Assembly: GCA_027946355.1 (NCBI GenBank)
Contig: JAPEUS010000007.1
Location: 248,001 to 312,000 of the forward strand
Origin: Collariella sp. IMI 366227
Taxonomy: Eukaryota > Ascomycota > Sordariomycetes > Sordariales > Chaetomiaceae
Direction: 5' to 3'
DNA length: 64,000 nt
The stretch's first letter is position 1; each line of letters begins with the position of its first letter. The notes beneath the pieces were generated by a model. The model was not told the DNA's origin. It saw only the letters and a program-made list of their open reading frames with translations, and made no database searches. Below, one piece after another: positions 46,067-59,047 of the stretch. A program made the position numbers and the translations under genes.

Positions 46067-49000
46067 ATGGCCAACCCCAACAGGCTCAGGCAGCCATCCT
46101 TGGGCGGCTCCTCTGTTCCTCCATCCCCGGTCAGTGCCCGACAACGCCGCGATTCCACCACATCGCTCTCAGTGTCTTCGCATGTCGATAAGGAACAGCT
46201 TGCTCTGGCGCTCGACAAGATCCACACATCGGCCAGCCAGTCAGGTGCGCTGACCACTTTCAACGACTTCGCTCCTCCTCCGGGCTCGCTGCCTTCTTCC
46301 GAAAGCAAGGCGACAGCGGGTGATCTGGTTCAACAGGGGCTGAGCGGCTTGTATACCCGGCTCAAGGAGGCCGTCGGTGCTGTTGGGAAGCCGTCTGGTC
46401 AGGAGGTGGACGATGCCAGCAGCCAGGATGGCGCGTCCCGGAAGAACGCCGGCACAGGTGCTGGCGCATCGAAGAGCTCACCCCCTTCCAAGGGGAGAAA
46501 GCGGTGCCACAAACTCGACCTTTGAGTCCGTTACCACCTCAGACGTACCAACATCGGGCATGTCCTCGATGGGCGTCACGACCGGCGAATCCCAGTCAAA
46601 CGCGCCCCAGTCCTCCAAAGCATCCTCGATAACGACCGCATCCGCCTCGAAGACTTCCGCACGGAGCATCCAGAATCTCCCCAAGATTGCAAAGACTCCG
46701 GCTCCAACGACCGCCAACGCCGCCATTGCCCCGGTTACGGTGCAGGGGTTGATGGACAGGGACGCAGCTCGAGGAACCACAATCCGTGTGGAGGGTTTGC
46801 CGGGCCGAAGCGCAGCAAGGAGGAGTATAAGCCGGCCAGCTGGATCAGTAACGAGTCCTAGTTTGGCGACCAACGCAAGCTTAGAGAGCATAGCAATTAG
46901 CGACCGGATGGTTTTGCCAAACCGAGCAAAGAAGGAAGATGCTCGCAGCATGGACGGCATTGCCGAAACCCCACGGAGTCCCAGCCAGTCCCTGGCCGAG
47001 TCCCGCGTTTCTTCTCCCCCTTCAAACTTCAACCCCACAGACATGATGAGAAAACCAGCAGTGATCGATCGCATAGCCTCTTCTCGGGGACGCAGCCACT
47101 CGAGATCATCCTCTTTGGACCCCGGGACCATCGAAAGCCCCATCAGCACTTCAGCTCATAGTTCCGTGTACCATGACTCTTTCAGACACAACGAACGACC
47201 GCAGATGCTGCGGTCGGGGATCATGAGGATTCCGGGCACAACCACCAACGAAGGCGCCCCTGAGATGGTCAACGCGAGGCTCGAGCGGATGCGAAAGCAG
47301 GTGATGAGCAAGGAGTTCTGGATGGCCGACGAGACCTGCAAGGAGTGCTTTCTTTGCGGCATTCCCTTCACTGCCTTTCGCCGCAAGCACCATTGCCGGA
47401 CATGCGGTTGCATCTTCGACGCGAAATGTACCTCCAACATATCGGGTCAAAAGTTTGGCGTCCCAGGCACTTTGCGCGTTTGCAAGACCTGTCTCAATGT
47501 CATTAACCGTCGTTATGACAGTGGCTCCGACGATTCGGCCGATGAGTCCTATCTTCCTGCAATCTTTCGCGCCAATCAGCCAAAGGCCGTCTCTGTTCTC
47601 CCCATCAAGCCGCGGACAGATGACGAAGCGAGCATGTCAGAGCGAACCGAGCAAGCCGATGACACAAGAACCGTAACCACCCCCATGATGGCTATCCCGG
47701 CAACACGACGAGTCGGCGACGGCAACCGACACTCAGCAGTCCTCGAGATTGATATGCCGCAACTCAGCAGACCGGGCTCGTCTCGTTCGCTCAAGTCCCT
47801 GTCAGCCAGTCGCCCGCAATCTTCAGGGCACCGCCGACATCATTCAAAGCACAACTTTCTGACGAGATTCAAAGTCTCGCCAGAAGAGGGCTCCGTTCCG
47901 TACCCCTGCCGGCGATGAAGCGGCCAAGAAGCCCAACGTGAATGCGTTCCATGCCGATAACATCATCGACCCGGAACTGGCGGACTACATGTCCGACGAG
48001 TCGAGCGACGATGAGCAAATGAGCAGCATCTTTGCCACCATAGACAGCGGCGACGTACAGCCCGCGAGCCTCGATCCTGGACGGTCTAGTTTCGGCCCGT
48101 ATCTGAGCGCAGGAAGAAAACATCGTTTTCGCCAAGGAGACAAGAGCGTAAGTGGCTTCAGCCATGCCAGCCGCGGATACGAAGAAGGAGGTGGTCTTTC
48201 CGCTATACCTATCCACGCACGGCCTCCCAGAAGGCGGAACCTTAGTATTGTCGGCGCCGGTGTCCATCACCTTCGCTCTCCCCGGCCAAAATCTGTTGTG
48301 CTCAAGGGTCCTTCGGCCTCAGCCGACACCCCTGTCCAACTTCGAGTCTCCTGTCGAAACTCTCGGGTTGCGGCGCAGCGATTCCATTCGTGACGGGACG
48401 CCATCTGAGGAGTGTCTAAATCCAGCAAGCATGCAGCACGTGAAGAAGCTCTTTCGCCAATTGCTTGCGGATGCCAATATCCCGAATCCTACCAGCTGGG
48501 AGCGATCTCTCCTTCCCATCCTCGATAGGTGTGCAGACGATGTCGACCCGGACACTCGCAATGGAGACGATATGGACATTCGACATTGGGTAAAGTTCAA
48601 GAAAATACCAGGCGGCCGACCAGGTGATACAGCCTACGTCCATGGGGTAGTGTTTACGAAAAACCTCGCTCTGAAGAGCATGCCACGCAAAATACGCAAC
48701 CCGCGAATCGTCATCATTACCTTTCCCCTCGAATACCAGCGCCACCCTGAGCAGCATTTTATGAGCTTGCAGCCGGTCATCGAGCAGGAAAGAGAGTTTC
48801 TGAGGATGGTTGTCAACCGGATTCTCAACCTCGAACCACACGTCTTGTTGGTCCAGAAGAGTGTGGCCGGCGTTGCCCTTCAGTACCTTTCCGAGGCAAA
48901 TGTTGCCGTCGCATATAACGTCAAGCCATCCGTCATCGAAGCCGTGGCGCGCATAGTGAACATGCCGGTCATCTCTTCAATGGATATGCTGAGCCTGGGC

Positions 49001-52000
49001 GCCCGGGTGGGCGTGAGCGAGAGCTTCGAGGTCAAGACATTCGTCAACAACGAGATCAAAGGCAGGAAGAAAACCTACATTTTCATCTCTGGTTGTCCCA
49101 AAGATCGGGGCTGTACCATTGCTCTCCGAGGCGCTTCGACCGAGACCCTCTCTCACATGAAACGCATCACCGAGTTCATGGTGTACGTCGTCTACAATCT
49201 CAAGCTGGAATCATGTCTCATGCGCGACGAGTTCGTTCAGATTCCCGCGGAGAACTCGCCTTCTGCACCGCCATCTTTGCCGTCAAGCAACCACACCAAC
49301 GGTAACCTCTCAGAACCTTGCGACGCGCCACCTGATCTCTCCAGCAGTCGCCCCGCGATTCTTGTCACGCATCAGAGCACAGGTAGCGAGAAGATTCTGC
49401 AACAACCAGGCGACCCAACGGCGATTTTTGGCTCAGAAGCACCGTGCGCGGAGCAGCACACCACCGATTCGACTCAGGGGTCGGCCTCACTGCCTGAGCC
49501 CCATCACCATATCCAGGTACCTGACGATGCCCCAAAGGCTCTCTTCTACAGCGACATGGTGGTAAAATACGAAACCCGGATCTTATCTGCATCTCCATTC
49601 GTCAAGTTCACCCAGCCATATCTGCTCATGAGAGCGCGCGAGCAAGAACGGCGTGCCGCGTACCTGAAAAGCCTTCTTCTCCAGGACAAGCTACTGCTCC
49701 TCGCTGAGAACAAAAAGGGACAAGCAGAGCCGTTCCAACTCGTCAAGCTGGATAACGTGCGTGACGCTGACCAAATGGCGCCCCGGAAGGTCATCGAAGT
49801 TGTGCACGCTCTTCATGAGGCCGAGTACGACAAAGCTCTGCACAACTTCCGAATGCAGGCAAAGCAGTGGGAAACAGACATCTATGGAAGCCTCGATCCC
49901 TTTGATCCCTATGCTCACCAAAACATTGTTGTCCTGTACTCGCTCACTTGCACGGAAACAAAGATCCCATGCACGGAACCCCATCTGGCCATCATCGAGT
50001 TCTACAACGAGCACCCTTACCTAAGTGTGGACAGCATGGAGGATTGCACTATTGGCCAATACATCGAGGAGTTGTGCGAGAATGCCGACCTAGTGTGCCA
50101 CGCCAACGGCTGTGATCGGAGGTTGCACGAGCACCACCGCACCTACGTCCATGACAACGCCCGCCTGACCATCATTCTGGAGACATTCCCAGCTTGGCCT
50201 GATAATTTTCCCGACAAACCCCAAGAGAGAGATGGCGACAGTGACGGAACCGGAATCTGCATGTGGAACTACTGCAAGCACTGCAAGAAGCATTTTGGCC
50301 TGATGCCAATGTCTGTGAGCACCTGGAAATACTCATTCGGCAAATACCTCGAGTTGTCGTTTTGGGGTCGCGGACTGCGACTCAACCCTCAGACCGAATG
50401 CCCTCACGATCACCAGAAAGACCATATCCGGTTCTTCTACTACCTGTATCGCGACATGGCGGTTCGAGTACACTATGACCCCATCGATCTTTACGAGATT
50501 ATCGTGCCACGCACCAAGGTTACATGGAAAGTAGAACAGGACTTGAAGCTCAAGAACGACATCTTCATAAGGGTTGAAGAGCGCTGGAACCGCTTCATGA
50601 ACTCGGTTGTGGCGAGGCTCAGAAGCATTCGGATCGACAGTGTGCTCCCAGAGAAGGCTGAAGAGTGCAAGGCCGAAGTCGAAAGACTCAGTCAAAAGGC
50701 ACAAGAGGACCAACCCGAGCTGATACACGCCCTCCAGGAAGCATACATGAGGTCGAGTTATCATGAACTCATCCCGCTCAACACTGTCATCCGCGAAATG
50801 CTTGAAAAGGTTACCGAATGGGACGCTGCATTTGCCAACTTTGAAGCCGACTTCCTCTCAGACAAGGATGTTCGGCAGCTGACGATCATCCAACTGAAGA
50901 AGATGTTCACGGACCATGAATCCAAGGAGTCTCTGACGAGCACGGACGGGACCACATCACTTGCCGAATCGGAAGAGAAGACTACGCCAGCAACGTCTCC
51001 GCCAGGCACATCGGAGGTTGATGAGAAACTGTCTCAGACGTTGTACGGTGACAACAGTCAGCCTAGAGAAACCCCAACTACCCCGACGACACAGCCCGTC
51101 CCCATCCACAAAGCAGAAGGCGCAGCAACCGAGGCCGAAGGACTCTTGGAGAGAGTCGAGCCCCTGGATTTGGCAACTCCAAGTTCACCATGCCTAACAA
51201 AGAACATTCTTCCTGTTCCGGAGGGGGGATTAGAGCCCGTCAAGCCGCCCAACGACCAGCCGGGCGGCTCAGCGCCCGGTACCTCTTCCACAGTGTCCCT
51301 GGCTGAACAAGCTGCCGCGGCACCTTCACTCGTGTCTGGCCATCTTTCATTGACGGAGAAGATAGAGCAGTTGCGCCGAGAGCAGCGGACACTGTCGAAT
51401 GATGTCACTGGTGGCGAGAGCATCGCTGATGGTTCTCGGTCTGGTGTGGAACGCACTCTGCCCAGGCGCGTCGGAGCAGCTGTGTCTCCCCCCATGGTTC
51501 GGGCAATTTCTCAACCAGCGGGAACGCTGCCGAGAACACAATCTGCCATTGGCAAGCTGTTGAAAGAACAGAGGATTCAGGACATGACAGCCGAAGCACA
51601 GAAAGTGTCGGCAGACGGCACACTGAAGGGGGACAAGAAATTCCCTGACCGCATCGGCCTCGCGACTTTGAAGGGCCATCGTAAGGCAGGATCTTCTGGG
51701 ATTCCGCGATACGTCCACAAGAGAGAGTCCAAAGTGTCTACCCTCGCGCGCCATTTTGAACAATTGAGCAGAGAGTTTGAGAAGGAGAGGCTGAAGGATC
51801 GCAAGCAGCGTGCGGCCAAGATGCACCACACACGAGCGTTCTTGCCGCGTTCGTCAACGAAGACGATAGTGGAAGTCTACAAAGATGTGGACCAGGCCGT
51901 GCAGGAGCCAGGTCCGACGGACGACGACCAGCTACTCGAAAGAGAGAGAGCGGAGAGGTCGGCGGGGCAGCCATCAAGGACACCAAGCGCGGCACCGACC

Positions 52001-53602
52001 GAGTCACAGCAGACAAAGCCTCTAGGATCAGAAACTGGCTTGCTACAGGAGCCTCAGTCACAGGACTCGCACCCAACCGAGGGCTCCACTCAACTTGTAA
52101 CAGAGGAGAACCGGCTGGAGAGCAGAGTCGGATCCGACGATGAAGGCGCGGAAAGTGATGTTGATAACGCTGCCATCACCCTTGATGACATTCTGCCGGG
52201 CGTCAAAGAGATTGCAGATTCGCTCGAGCCAAGCGAAGAAATACCAGAGGAGTTGCCGAAGCACCAAAAGAAGAGTCTCATGACAATGTTGACCAATTTC
52301 TGGGCCGAACGTTCTGCGAGTGGCTGGCCTCAACTGGAGTATCCGATTAATGCAACGGACCACATCTTCTTTGACTCGGATGTCATCATCAAGGAGGACG
52401 AGCCAAGCTCACTTGTGGCTTTCGCTCTGAGCTCCGAAGACTACAGATCGAAGTTGGCCGAGATCCGACAGAGATGGGAGGTGCCGAGCCGGCCGGATCC
52501 GGATGACAGCAGCGACGGCTTAGAGATGAAGCCGCTTCATGCCTCAGATCCTGTGTCCGCAAAGACCCCCCAGGTCAGCAGCAAGTACGATATGGAGCTC
52601 GAGAAGAGCCTGCTGCGGTCGACTGCAATGCACGTTAAGTACCAGTTCGTCGAAGGCTCCGCCAAAATGATGTGCCAAATCTTCTACGCCGAGCAGTTCG
52701 ACGCCCTTCGACGCAAGTGTGGCGTGGCTGACCGCTTCGTTGACTCCTTGTCTCGGTGCTTGAAGTGGGATTCCAAAGGCGGCAAGACGAAATCGGTCTT
52801 TCTGAAGACGTTGGATGAACGCTTCATTTTGAAGTCTCTTTCGCCGAGTGAGACATCCTCCTTTCTCAAATTTGCCCCCGACTACTTCAGCATCATGGGC
52901 GAGGCTCTCTTCCGCGACCTGCCCTCCGTCATCGCCAAAATGTTTGGCTTCTTCCGGGTCTTCATCAAGAACCCGCTCACAAATACCGAAATCAAGCTCG
53001 ACCTTCTTGTCATGGAGAACCTATTCTACGACCGCTGCCCGAGCCGTACTTTCGATCTCAAGGGGTCAATGCGCAACCGCAAGATCCAGTCAACAGGGGA
53101 CCAAAACGAGGTACTCCTCGACGAGAACATGGTCGAGTACATCTACGAGTCGCCGCTATTTGCGCGGGAGCACTCGAAGCGCACACTCAAGTCATCTGTC
53201 TTTAACGACACCCTGTTTCTGGCAAAACAGGACGTCATGGACTACTCGCTCATGGTTGCCGTGGACGAAATCAAGAAGGAGATCTCGGTGGGCATCATTG
53301 ACTGCATCCGGACCTACACATGGGATAAGCAGCTTGAGAGCTGGATCAAGAACCGCGGGTTTGCGGGCGGCGGGCGGAACAGGCCGACCGTGACGAGCCC
53401 GAGGGAGTACAAGAGCCGGTTTAGGGAGGCGATGACAAGGTGAGCATCTCCTTGAGCAGTTTTGCATCTGCTGGACCCCCAAGGCTAACCACAGTGCAAC
53501 AGATACATTCTCGAATCCCCCAACTGCTGGTATCCATTTGGGAGCCGCCAGACTCGAGCCTTGCCTGGCACACCCAGGCCCCGATTTGAGGATGATGTCT
53601 GA
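46067..53602 (+). CDS. FAB1: 1-phosphatidylinositol-3-phosphate 5-kinase Fab1 (PIKfyve)
   Basis: Makes PtdIns(3,5)P2 on vacuole and endosome membranes. The main exon is 46067-53439, then a 63-nt intron and the last exon 53503-53602 (YILESPNCWYPFGSR...). A FYVE finger lies near residues 415-480 (CKECFLCGIPFTAFRRKHHC, CIFDAKC), binding PtdIns3P. A CCT/TCP-1-like region covers roughly 840-1040 (GCTIALRGASTETLSHMKRI). A Cys/His-rich domain and coiled coils follow. The lipid-kinase domain is near 2100-2489 (LVMENLFYDRC, RTFDLKGSMRNRK, QDVMDYSLMVAVDEI, IIDCIRTYTWDK). Reading frame changes by one base at three short runs: GGGG 46492-46495, GGG 47888-47890 and CCCC 48329-48332. Removing one base at each gives 2489 aa. 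No intron can explain them. Assembly errors are likely. Confidence 0.93.
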
Positions 53603-53909
53603 GAGGTGTAGGGCTGACGAGTTTTGCTTGACGCAGGTTTGGTCATTATTGGATGGTTTGGCGTCCCAGGGAGTGTGGGCGAGCGATGATTTGAGGACCT
53701 TTATGGCTGGTATTTTCATTTTTGGCATGGTTCAGGGTCAGACAAGGTCGGATTCCTTCACGGGTTGGCGAGTTGGCATATTAGCATGCATCATTTTCAG
53801 GGGTACCTAAACAACCCCAGAATTGCAGAATACAACTGAACGCAAGTGGGTAAAGCACAATGCCATAACGCCATATATGTCACCTCTAAGCCCGCTCCGC
53901 GCTCCTAGA
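53603..53909. other. FAB1 3' flank
   Basis: About 300 bp between the FAB1 stop and the end of the decayed gene on the other strand. Nothing else was seen. Confidence 0.6.
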
Positions 53910-56900
53910 TCAAACTGCCATCCATGATTCACCCATCCCAGCCATCGCCACGTCCACACGGCCGATAAAATCATTCTCCGCCTCCTCATCTTCCTCCTCC
54001 TCCTCATGCCCTGCTCTTCCATGGCTCTCGAACTCTACCTCGTTTTCATTTCTCTAAGCAGCTTCCGTCTGGGGATCCCAACTCTTGGGCACCGACTTCA
54101 AATTGACAGGCGGGAGATTCTTGTCCTGCTCCGGGTTCTCCGCCCTTGATGAGGGCCGAGAGAAGGGGTTGAACTCTGCCAAGGTCTCACCCCAGGTGCT
54201 CGGGTCTCTGTCTAGACCAGCAGCTGTGTCACGGTTAGCCAACTCCGCTCATACAACATAATCAAGCAGGTCAACTTACCCTCACACACCATCTCGGTCA
54301 TCCTTTTCTCCACCATGTCCCTCTGCAGCTTCGTGTCGCCCACGGGGTAGATCGCTGGTCCAGGCCGGTACAAGACCTTCTCCTGACGGTACGGCTTCAA
54401 CTTGAGCCGCATATACTGCCTATTCACCGGGTCCCTCACGGCAGGGTCGTAGGTCATTTCCGGGTCAACGTTTGCGTCTTCCTTAATGGCGCGCTCGGTG
54501 GCTTCCGAGAGGTAACCTGTGCCAATCGGCCAGCGGTTGATGGACCAGAACTGCCTCCGCTGGGTCTGACCCCGAGCCGCAAGGGAGGCCCAATCCCAGT
54601 TGTGGTCGTGGAGGAGAACCGTGTGGAGTTGGCCCTTGCGGTCGAAATAGGTGTGGTGGCGGCCTGGGGCGAGCATGGTCTCGTTGGCGGACACCTCGTC
54701 GATGATCTGGGCGCGGATGGCGGCCAGCTCCTGCCGGGTGGGCTCCTTGTCTGCACCTTGATGGGTGATGCAGGCTCGCTCCCACTTCTCGATGGATTCC
54801 TGGAGGCGCTCGGTGGGCGTGGGCTGGGCGCGCCGGGCGAGTTGGGCGTACTCCCCCTTGAGGAGGGCAATGGTGTAGCCGAGGCGGAAGGCAAGGCAAA
54901 GGAAGAAGTTTCAGATAGCGCTCCCTGGGCTGACGTCAGGTGCTTGGCCATCTTGAATGACCTTGCTCCAATTTGCGATATAACCTAGGTGGTAGTTGGG
55001 GCGCTCACGGGTATCCTCCTTTCCTGGCCAGATAACGCGGTGTTCTGGGAAAAACTCGACGCTGGGCCTCTGGACGACGCCGTAACAGGCAAGGTCAAGG
55101 CGGAATCTGGTGATATGTTAGATCCCTGAGAAACACTTTCAGTCAGATGTTGACTTACTTGACATGACCCGTGGCCTTCATCCTGTCAAGCCAGCTGCAG
55201 GCATCATATGGTTGAAACTCGCACTTAGTAACAGCACTACCGTCTTTTGCACCGTTGATGGCCTCCAAAAGCTCCTCAACCGTAACCTCGTTGTTGTGTC
55301 GACTGAACAGCCCCTCGGAGTCTTTTTCCTCAAGCAGCTTCTGCACTCTTCGCGCAAAGATGAGGAACAGCTTGTACTGTTCCTTAGGCGTATCTGGGAG
55401 GAAGTGGCCCTTCCAGTTCTTGCTGTTGACGCATTCGCCCGCAAGAAACTTCAGCCACGGCACCTCCTCCAAATCCAGAAACTTGGGTACCGTCTCCTCG
55501 CCAAACTTCTCCCACTCGCCGTTGGCCAGCTTGAGATCCTGAGGCACCCCATGAAGATCGAACCCGCCCGCCTCTGCCCTTGCTGCCATGTCAAGCACAG
55601 CCACCAACAGTGGTCTTGGGACTCTCTCATTTGCAGCCTCCAGAACCTTGACCGCAGTGAGACACTGGCGCAACAGGTCCTGGTGTGCTTGTGTATTAGG
55701 ATCAACCCCACGCCAGACGAAAGGACCACCGTTGACAATGTTCCTCGGCAACGTCACCCATCGCCGGTCATGCTGGAACCCATCCTCCACCCGCAGCCTC
55801 GCAAACTCGCGCATCTGCTTCATCTGCTTCAGCCGCTTGCGGTAGCCCACCGTTGCTGGCATAGTCTCCAGCTCCTCGGGAAGTTGGGAGCGTGTCAGGC
55901 GTGGCGGTGTTCAGTGTGGGCCGTCGGCGGTCTCGCACGCCTTGCGGAGGACAGCCGCCGGGGTAGGCAGGACGAGTCGTTATGTGCTATCCATGCGCGA
56001 TTTCAAATTGGAGCCGGAGAGTCGAAGTGCCTGCTGGAGTCCTGCACGTCGAGCTCCGCGCTCTATAGCCCAGCTGTGGACATCGCCGGAAGGAAGGGCC
56101 TGGCCGTTGTTGAGCGAAATATAACCTGTGGCTGGGTCTTGACAGACCCAGCCAAGGTTGCCGTCGCGAATGGAAGAGTCGAACGTCTCAGACTCAATGT
56201 AGGCGAGGTTATTCCGTTCTGCATCATTTTCGGCATCTTCTGGAATTTGCTTGAGCTTCTTACGGTTAATGGGGTGCCACCACTCTTTCTCTTGTTCAGC
56301 AAATCTGTTTTGGTACTGTGCGTTGACAGGGTTTTCGACAAGCATGCTATTGACGGGGCTTGCGGACGCGGCATGATGGCCTTAGGGAGCAAGTTTCCGT
56401 GATGAGGGACAGGTTTGCGCGAAGGAAGAGGCCAGTCTTGTCCGTTCACCGTCCAGTTGAGGCGTGTTGACTTCAGGGGCTTCTTTGACGGCTTGGAGAT
56501 CTCGACGGGCGTGGGGTCGTAATGGTGCTTTTGGAAGAGCACATGCACCTTGGCCTTACTGACGGCGTCGTTAAACATGCCTTGTGTGAATGGGCTTGCT
56601 TGCTGTAGCTGGTGCATTTGATCCTGGTTGGCGAGCCATTCCAGGTAGGCGACCAACACAGCGAACTTAACCTCCCAATCCATGCAACGGTCCACATCCT
56701 CCTCAGCAAGAAATTTGACGACAGTCTCGAGACGTGCTGCCAAGGGCGGCTGGCGGATGTCTTTGTACCAGGAATCAAGCTCCCAGTCAGCCCCAGTCTT
56801 GTTCATCGGCTCGTCTATGTTGATGTAGTCGTCGGTCTTTGGAAGAGGCCGAATGGAGTGCAGCTGGTGTAGGAGTCCTGCCAGCTGGTTCAGAACCTGC

Positions 56901-57530
56901 CTCGCCGACTGCTCGTTCTCTTCCCCTCCGCTTTCCGCCCCATCTGCCTCGCCTGTGTCAAAAACATGGTCTTGTTCGATAGCGCCAATAGCTTCGATGA
57001 TGATGTCCTCAACTTCCGAGGGCTGCCCTGGTGAAAGGAGGATATCCGTCGAGTCTGGCCTGAGAACAGGGTCAAGTGGAACAACAACCTCGGCAGCCGC
57101 ATTGCTCAGGAAAATCTTGTCGTAAATCGCGTACGGTTTAAGCTGCTGCTTGAACGTTGGACCAAGTTATAATAAGATTTGATCAACGGATTTCCAAGGT
57201 AATAATCAAATCTGCGCAGAAAATCTTCGCCGGCCTTTGGTTTGAGAAGATCCTCAAGGAAGTCCCTGAACGCGGGCTGACATTCCGGGTCATTTGCAGA
57301 ATATTCGATGAGATATTGCACAAATTCGCCTATTTCTGTGTGTCAGTCGCCAGTCTCTATTTGTGCCTCCTCGGGTGCCGCCATTGGGACCTATACCTCA
57401 ACAAACGGCTTGCCGACTTCGAAACCAGGCTTCAACAACCCGCTCTCGATAACGGCCAAGGAGGCAAAAAGGCCCCAGGGACAATTGTCCACGCAGCTTG
57501 CAGCAAGATACGCCGGAGATTCTACTCAAG
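53910..57530 (-). pseudogene. Decayed large gene of unknown function
   Basis: A coding frame on the minus strand can be followed from about 57500 to a natural-looking acidic C-terminus (HEEEEEDEEAENDFIGRVDV) with stop TGA at 53910-53912. Two introns with good splice sites remain: 55107-55158 and 54224-54279. The frame is broken by four in-frame stops: TAA 55980-55982, TGA 55911-55913, TGA 54911-54913 and TAG 54054-54056. It also carries two one-base losses near 57155 and in the C-run at 56356-56359. Coding sequence continues smoothly on both sides of each stop, for example FRLDLACYGVVQRPSVEF before and FLCLAFRLGYTIALLKG after the one at 54911. The family is unknown. A LINE fragment lies at its 5' end. 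Some indels could be assembly errors; four separate stops are harder to explain that way. Confidence 0.7.
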
Positions 57531-58200
57531 GCCGAGCAGCAGGGGCCGACCGCGGGTCTTTAGACCACAGAGGCCGACAGCGGTAGAAGAGGCCGCAGGA
57601 GTAATAGCACGTTGGACCGGGGGAACCACCGACACGGACAGGGTAGTCGAGGAGGCTTGGAGAGAGAGATGGCTAAAGGGACGAGTCGGTCGGGCGACGA
57701 CGAGACCAGCGGACGACCTCGACCACCAGCAGAAGACTCTATTCAAGGACAAGACTCTTAAGAAGCACGAGGGACCAAGCAAAGCGAAGAGCTCGTTGTT
57801 GGTCCAAGTCCGAACTGGGGACATAGGCCTCCGGGAATTCTTGTTCAAACGGGGAGTCCCAAGTGTGCTGACGCCCTGCTGCGAGTGCGGCGAAGGGCGG
57901 GAGACTGCTGAACACCTGGTGGTGTGGTGTTTGGCCCCACCGTTGACTCGGACGTGGGAGAGAGAGCAGAAGTCAGGACGCGACGAGACTTTTAATCTGT
58001 TCTACAGGGTGCCAGTCCTTCAACTGCTCGGCTGACGAGGAGGATACTGGGCTGGCTGATGGATTCAGGAAGACTGCCGATGTACAGCTTGGCTAGGAAG
58101 CTCGAGCTGGAGTAGGAAATCTGACTCCCACCGGTCGGAGGCCAAGAGGCCTTCTCTTTTTGTATTTTGCAGGCTAATTCACTGATTTCTTCTCTTAATC
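57530..58200 (+). mobile_element. 3' fragment of a Tad1-like LINE (non-LTR retrotransposon)
   Basis: The plus strand encodes the C-terminal part of a LINE ORF2. It includes RVFRPQRPTAVEEAAGVIAR, SLLVQVRTGDIGLREFLFKR and a terminal CCHC-type finger, CECGEGRETAEHLVVWC (C-x-C-x8-H-x4-C), typical of Tad1/R1-like elements. The frame stops at 58033-58035, but the usual end (ILGWLMDSGRLPMYSLARK, then LELE and TAG at 58113-58115) continues in another frame, so a frameshift is present. The reverse transcriptase domain is missing: this is a 5'-truncated, dead copy. Exact borders and target-site duplications could not be fixed; the start is about plus or minus 40 bp and the 3' end may reach 58260. Confidence 0.8.
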
Positions 58201-58511
58201 ATCGGTATAGGTTTTTCACTCGGCCCGCAAGGGCGCGGTTTTCCTGTATAGTAAATGTCTGAAGGTCCGACATGCCCGCAGGGCACAGCGGTGTAGGAAT
58301 AATAATATTTGTGCCTCCTCTTTTCTTCCAGGGGACACATACTATCGACCTCTCTCCGCGGCCCTCGTTGTTGATCCGAGTTGAAGGTCGTCGAGCCCTG
58401 CGAGAGACTGCTTCCAACACTTCGAGCTCCCGAGGCCGATCCCGTTGGATTTTGTGAGAACCCTGAATCGCGGAATCCGCCGCTGCTACTTGCTGAAGTT
58501 TCACTCGCCAT
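58179..58511 (-). pseudogene. Possible 5' exon of the decayed gene, cut by the LINE
   Basis: An ATG at 58511 opens a 110-codon frame on the minus strand. It has a Ser/Gly-rich start (ASETSASSSGGFRDSG) followed by CPLEEKRRHKYYYSYTAVPC, which looks like real protein. The last residues run into the LINE 3' end. Its strand and position suggest it was the first exon of the decayed gene at 53910-57530 before the insertion. It could instead be an independent small gene. No homologue is recognised. Confidence 0.4.
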
Positions 58512-59047
58512 GGTCGAGAATTGATTCACGCCTTGGTCGCGTGCCTTGTCCGAGTCAACAGTAAAGATCAAGAACTATGAGAAAGAGAAGAGAGAGTTGG
58601 CATGGCACAATAGCAAGATGATAAGTCAAAGAAGTGATAGGGATTGTGTTAAACACAACAAAGCAGAGCCTTGTGCCATTTTTGTGCCCTGAACTGGAAT
58701 GTGCTGGTCAAATGTAGGCCCAGGGGCTATGCACGACAAAGAATGGCCTCAATGTGCCCAAGTCACTGCCTTTGTTCAACAAGGTTGCCATAGCTCACGA
58801 GGCGCACGGAGGACTGTTTTTAGAGTTGGGTGTGTAGCAAACAAAGAACTGTCCGCAGTTGTGAAGACAAAGAACGCTATCGATTGCTCTGAGACTCGAC
58901 TCGCCAAATTGTTGTTAAGCTCCTTTGTTCAACGAGAGAGCTGAAGTCAAAACAATCGGCAGCGTTGATTTAGATGGACTGAACATAGTGTTGTGGAGCT
59001 CTTACACCATACTGAGGCCAAGGTGTGTGTTGTCACCAGGAGACACA
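58512..59047. other. Intergenic region
   Basis: 536 bp with no supported gene. It forms the promoter side of the DSGA protein gene, which starts at 59048. Confidence 0.55.

Noticed and set aside
48149..48321. Intron from the GTAAGT at 48149 in FAB1 as the cause of the third frame switch
   Set aside because: The donor is good, but the length to the nearest acceptor does not restore frame, and the sequence inside looks like Fab1 coding.
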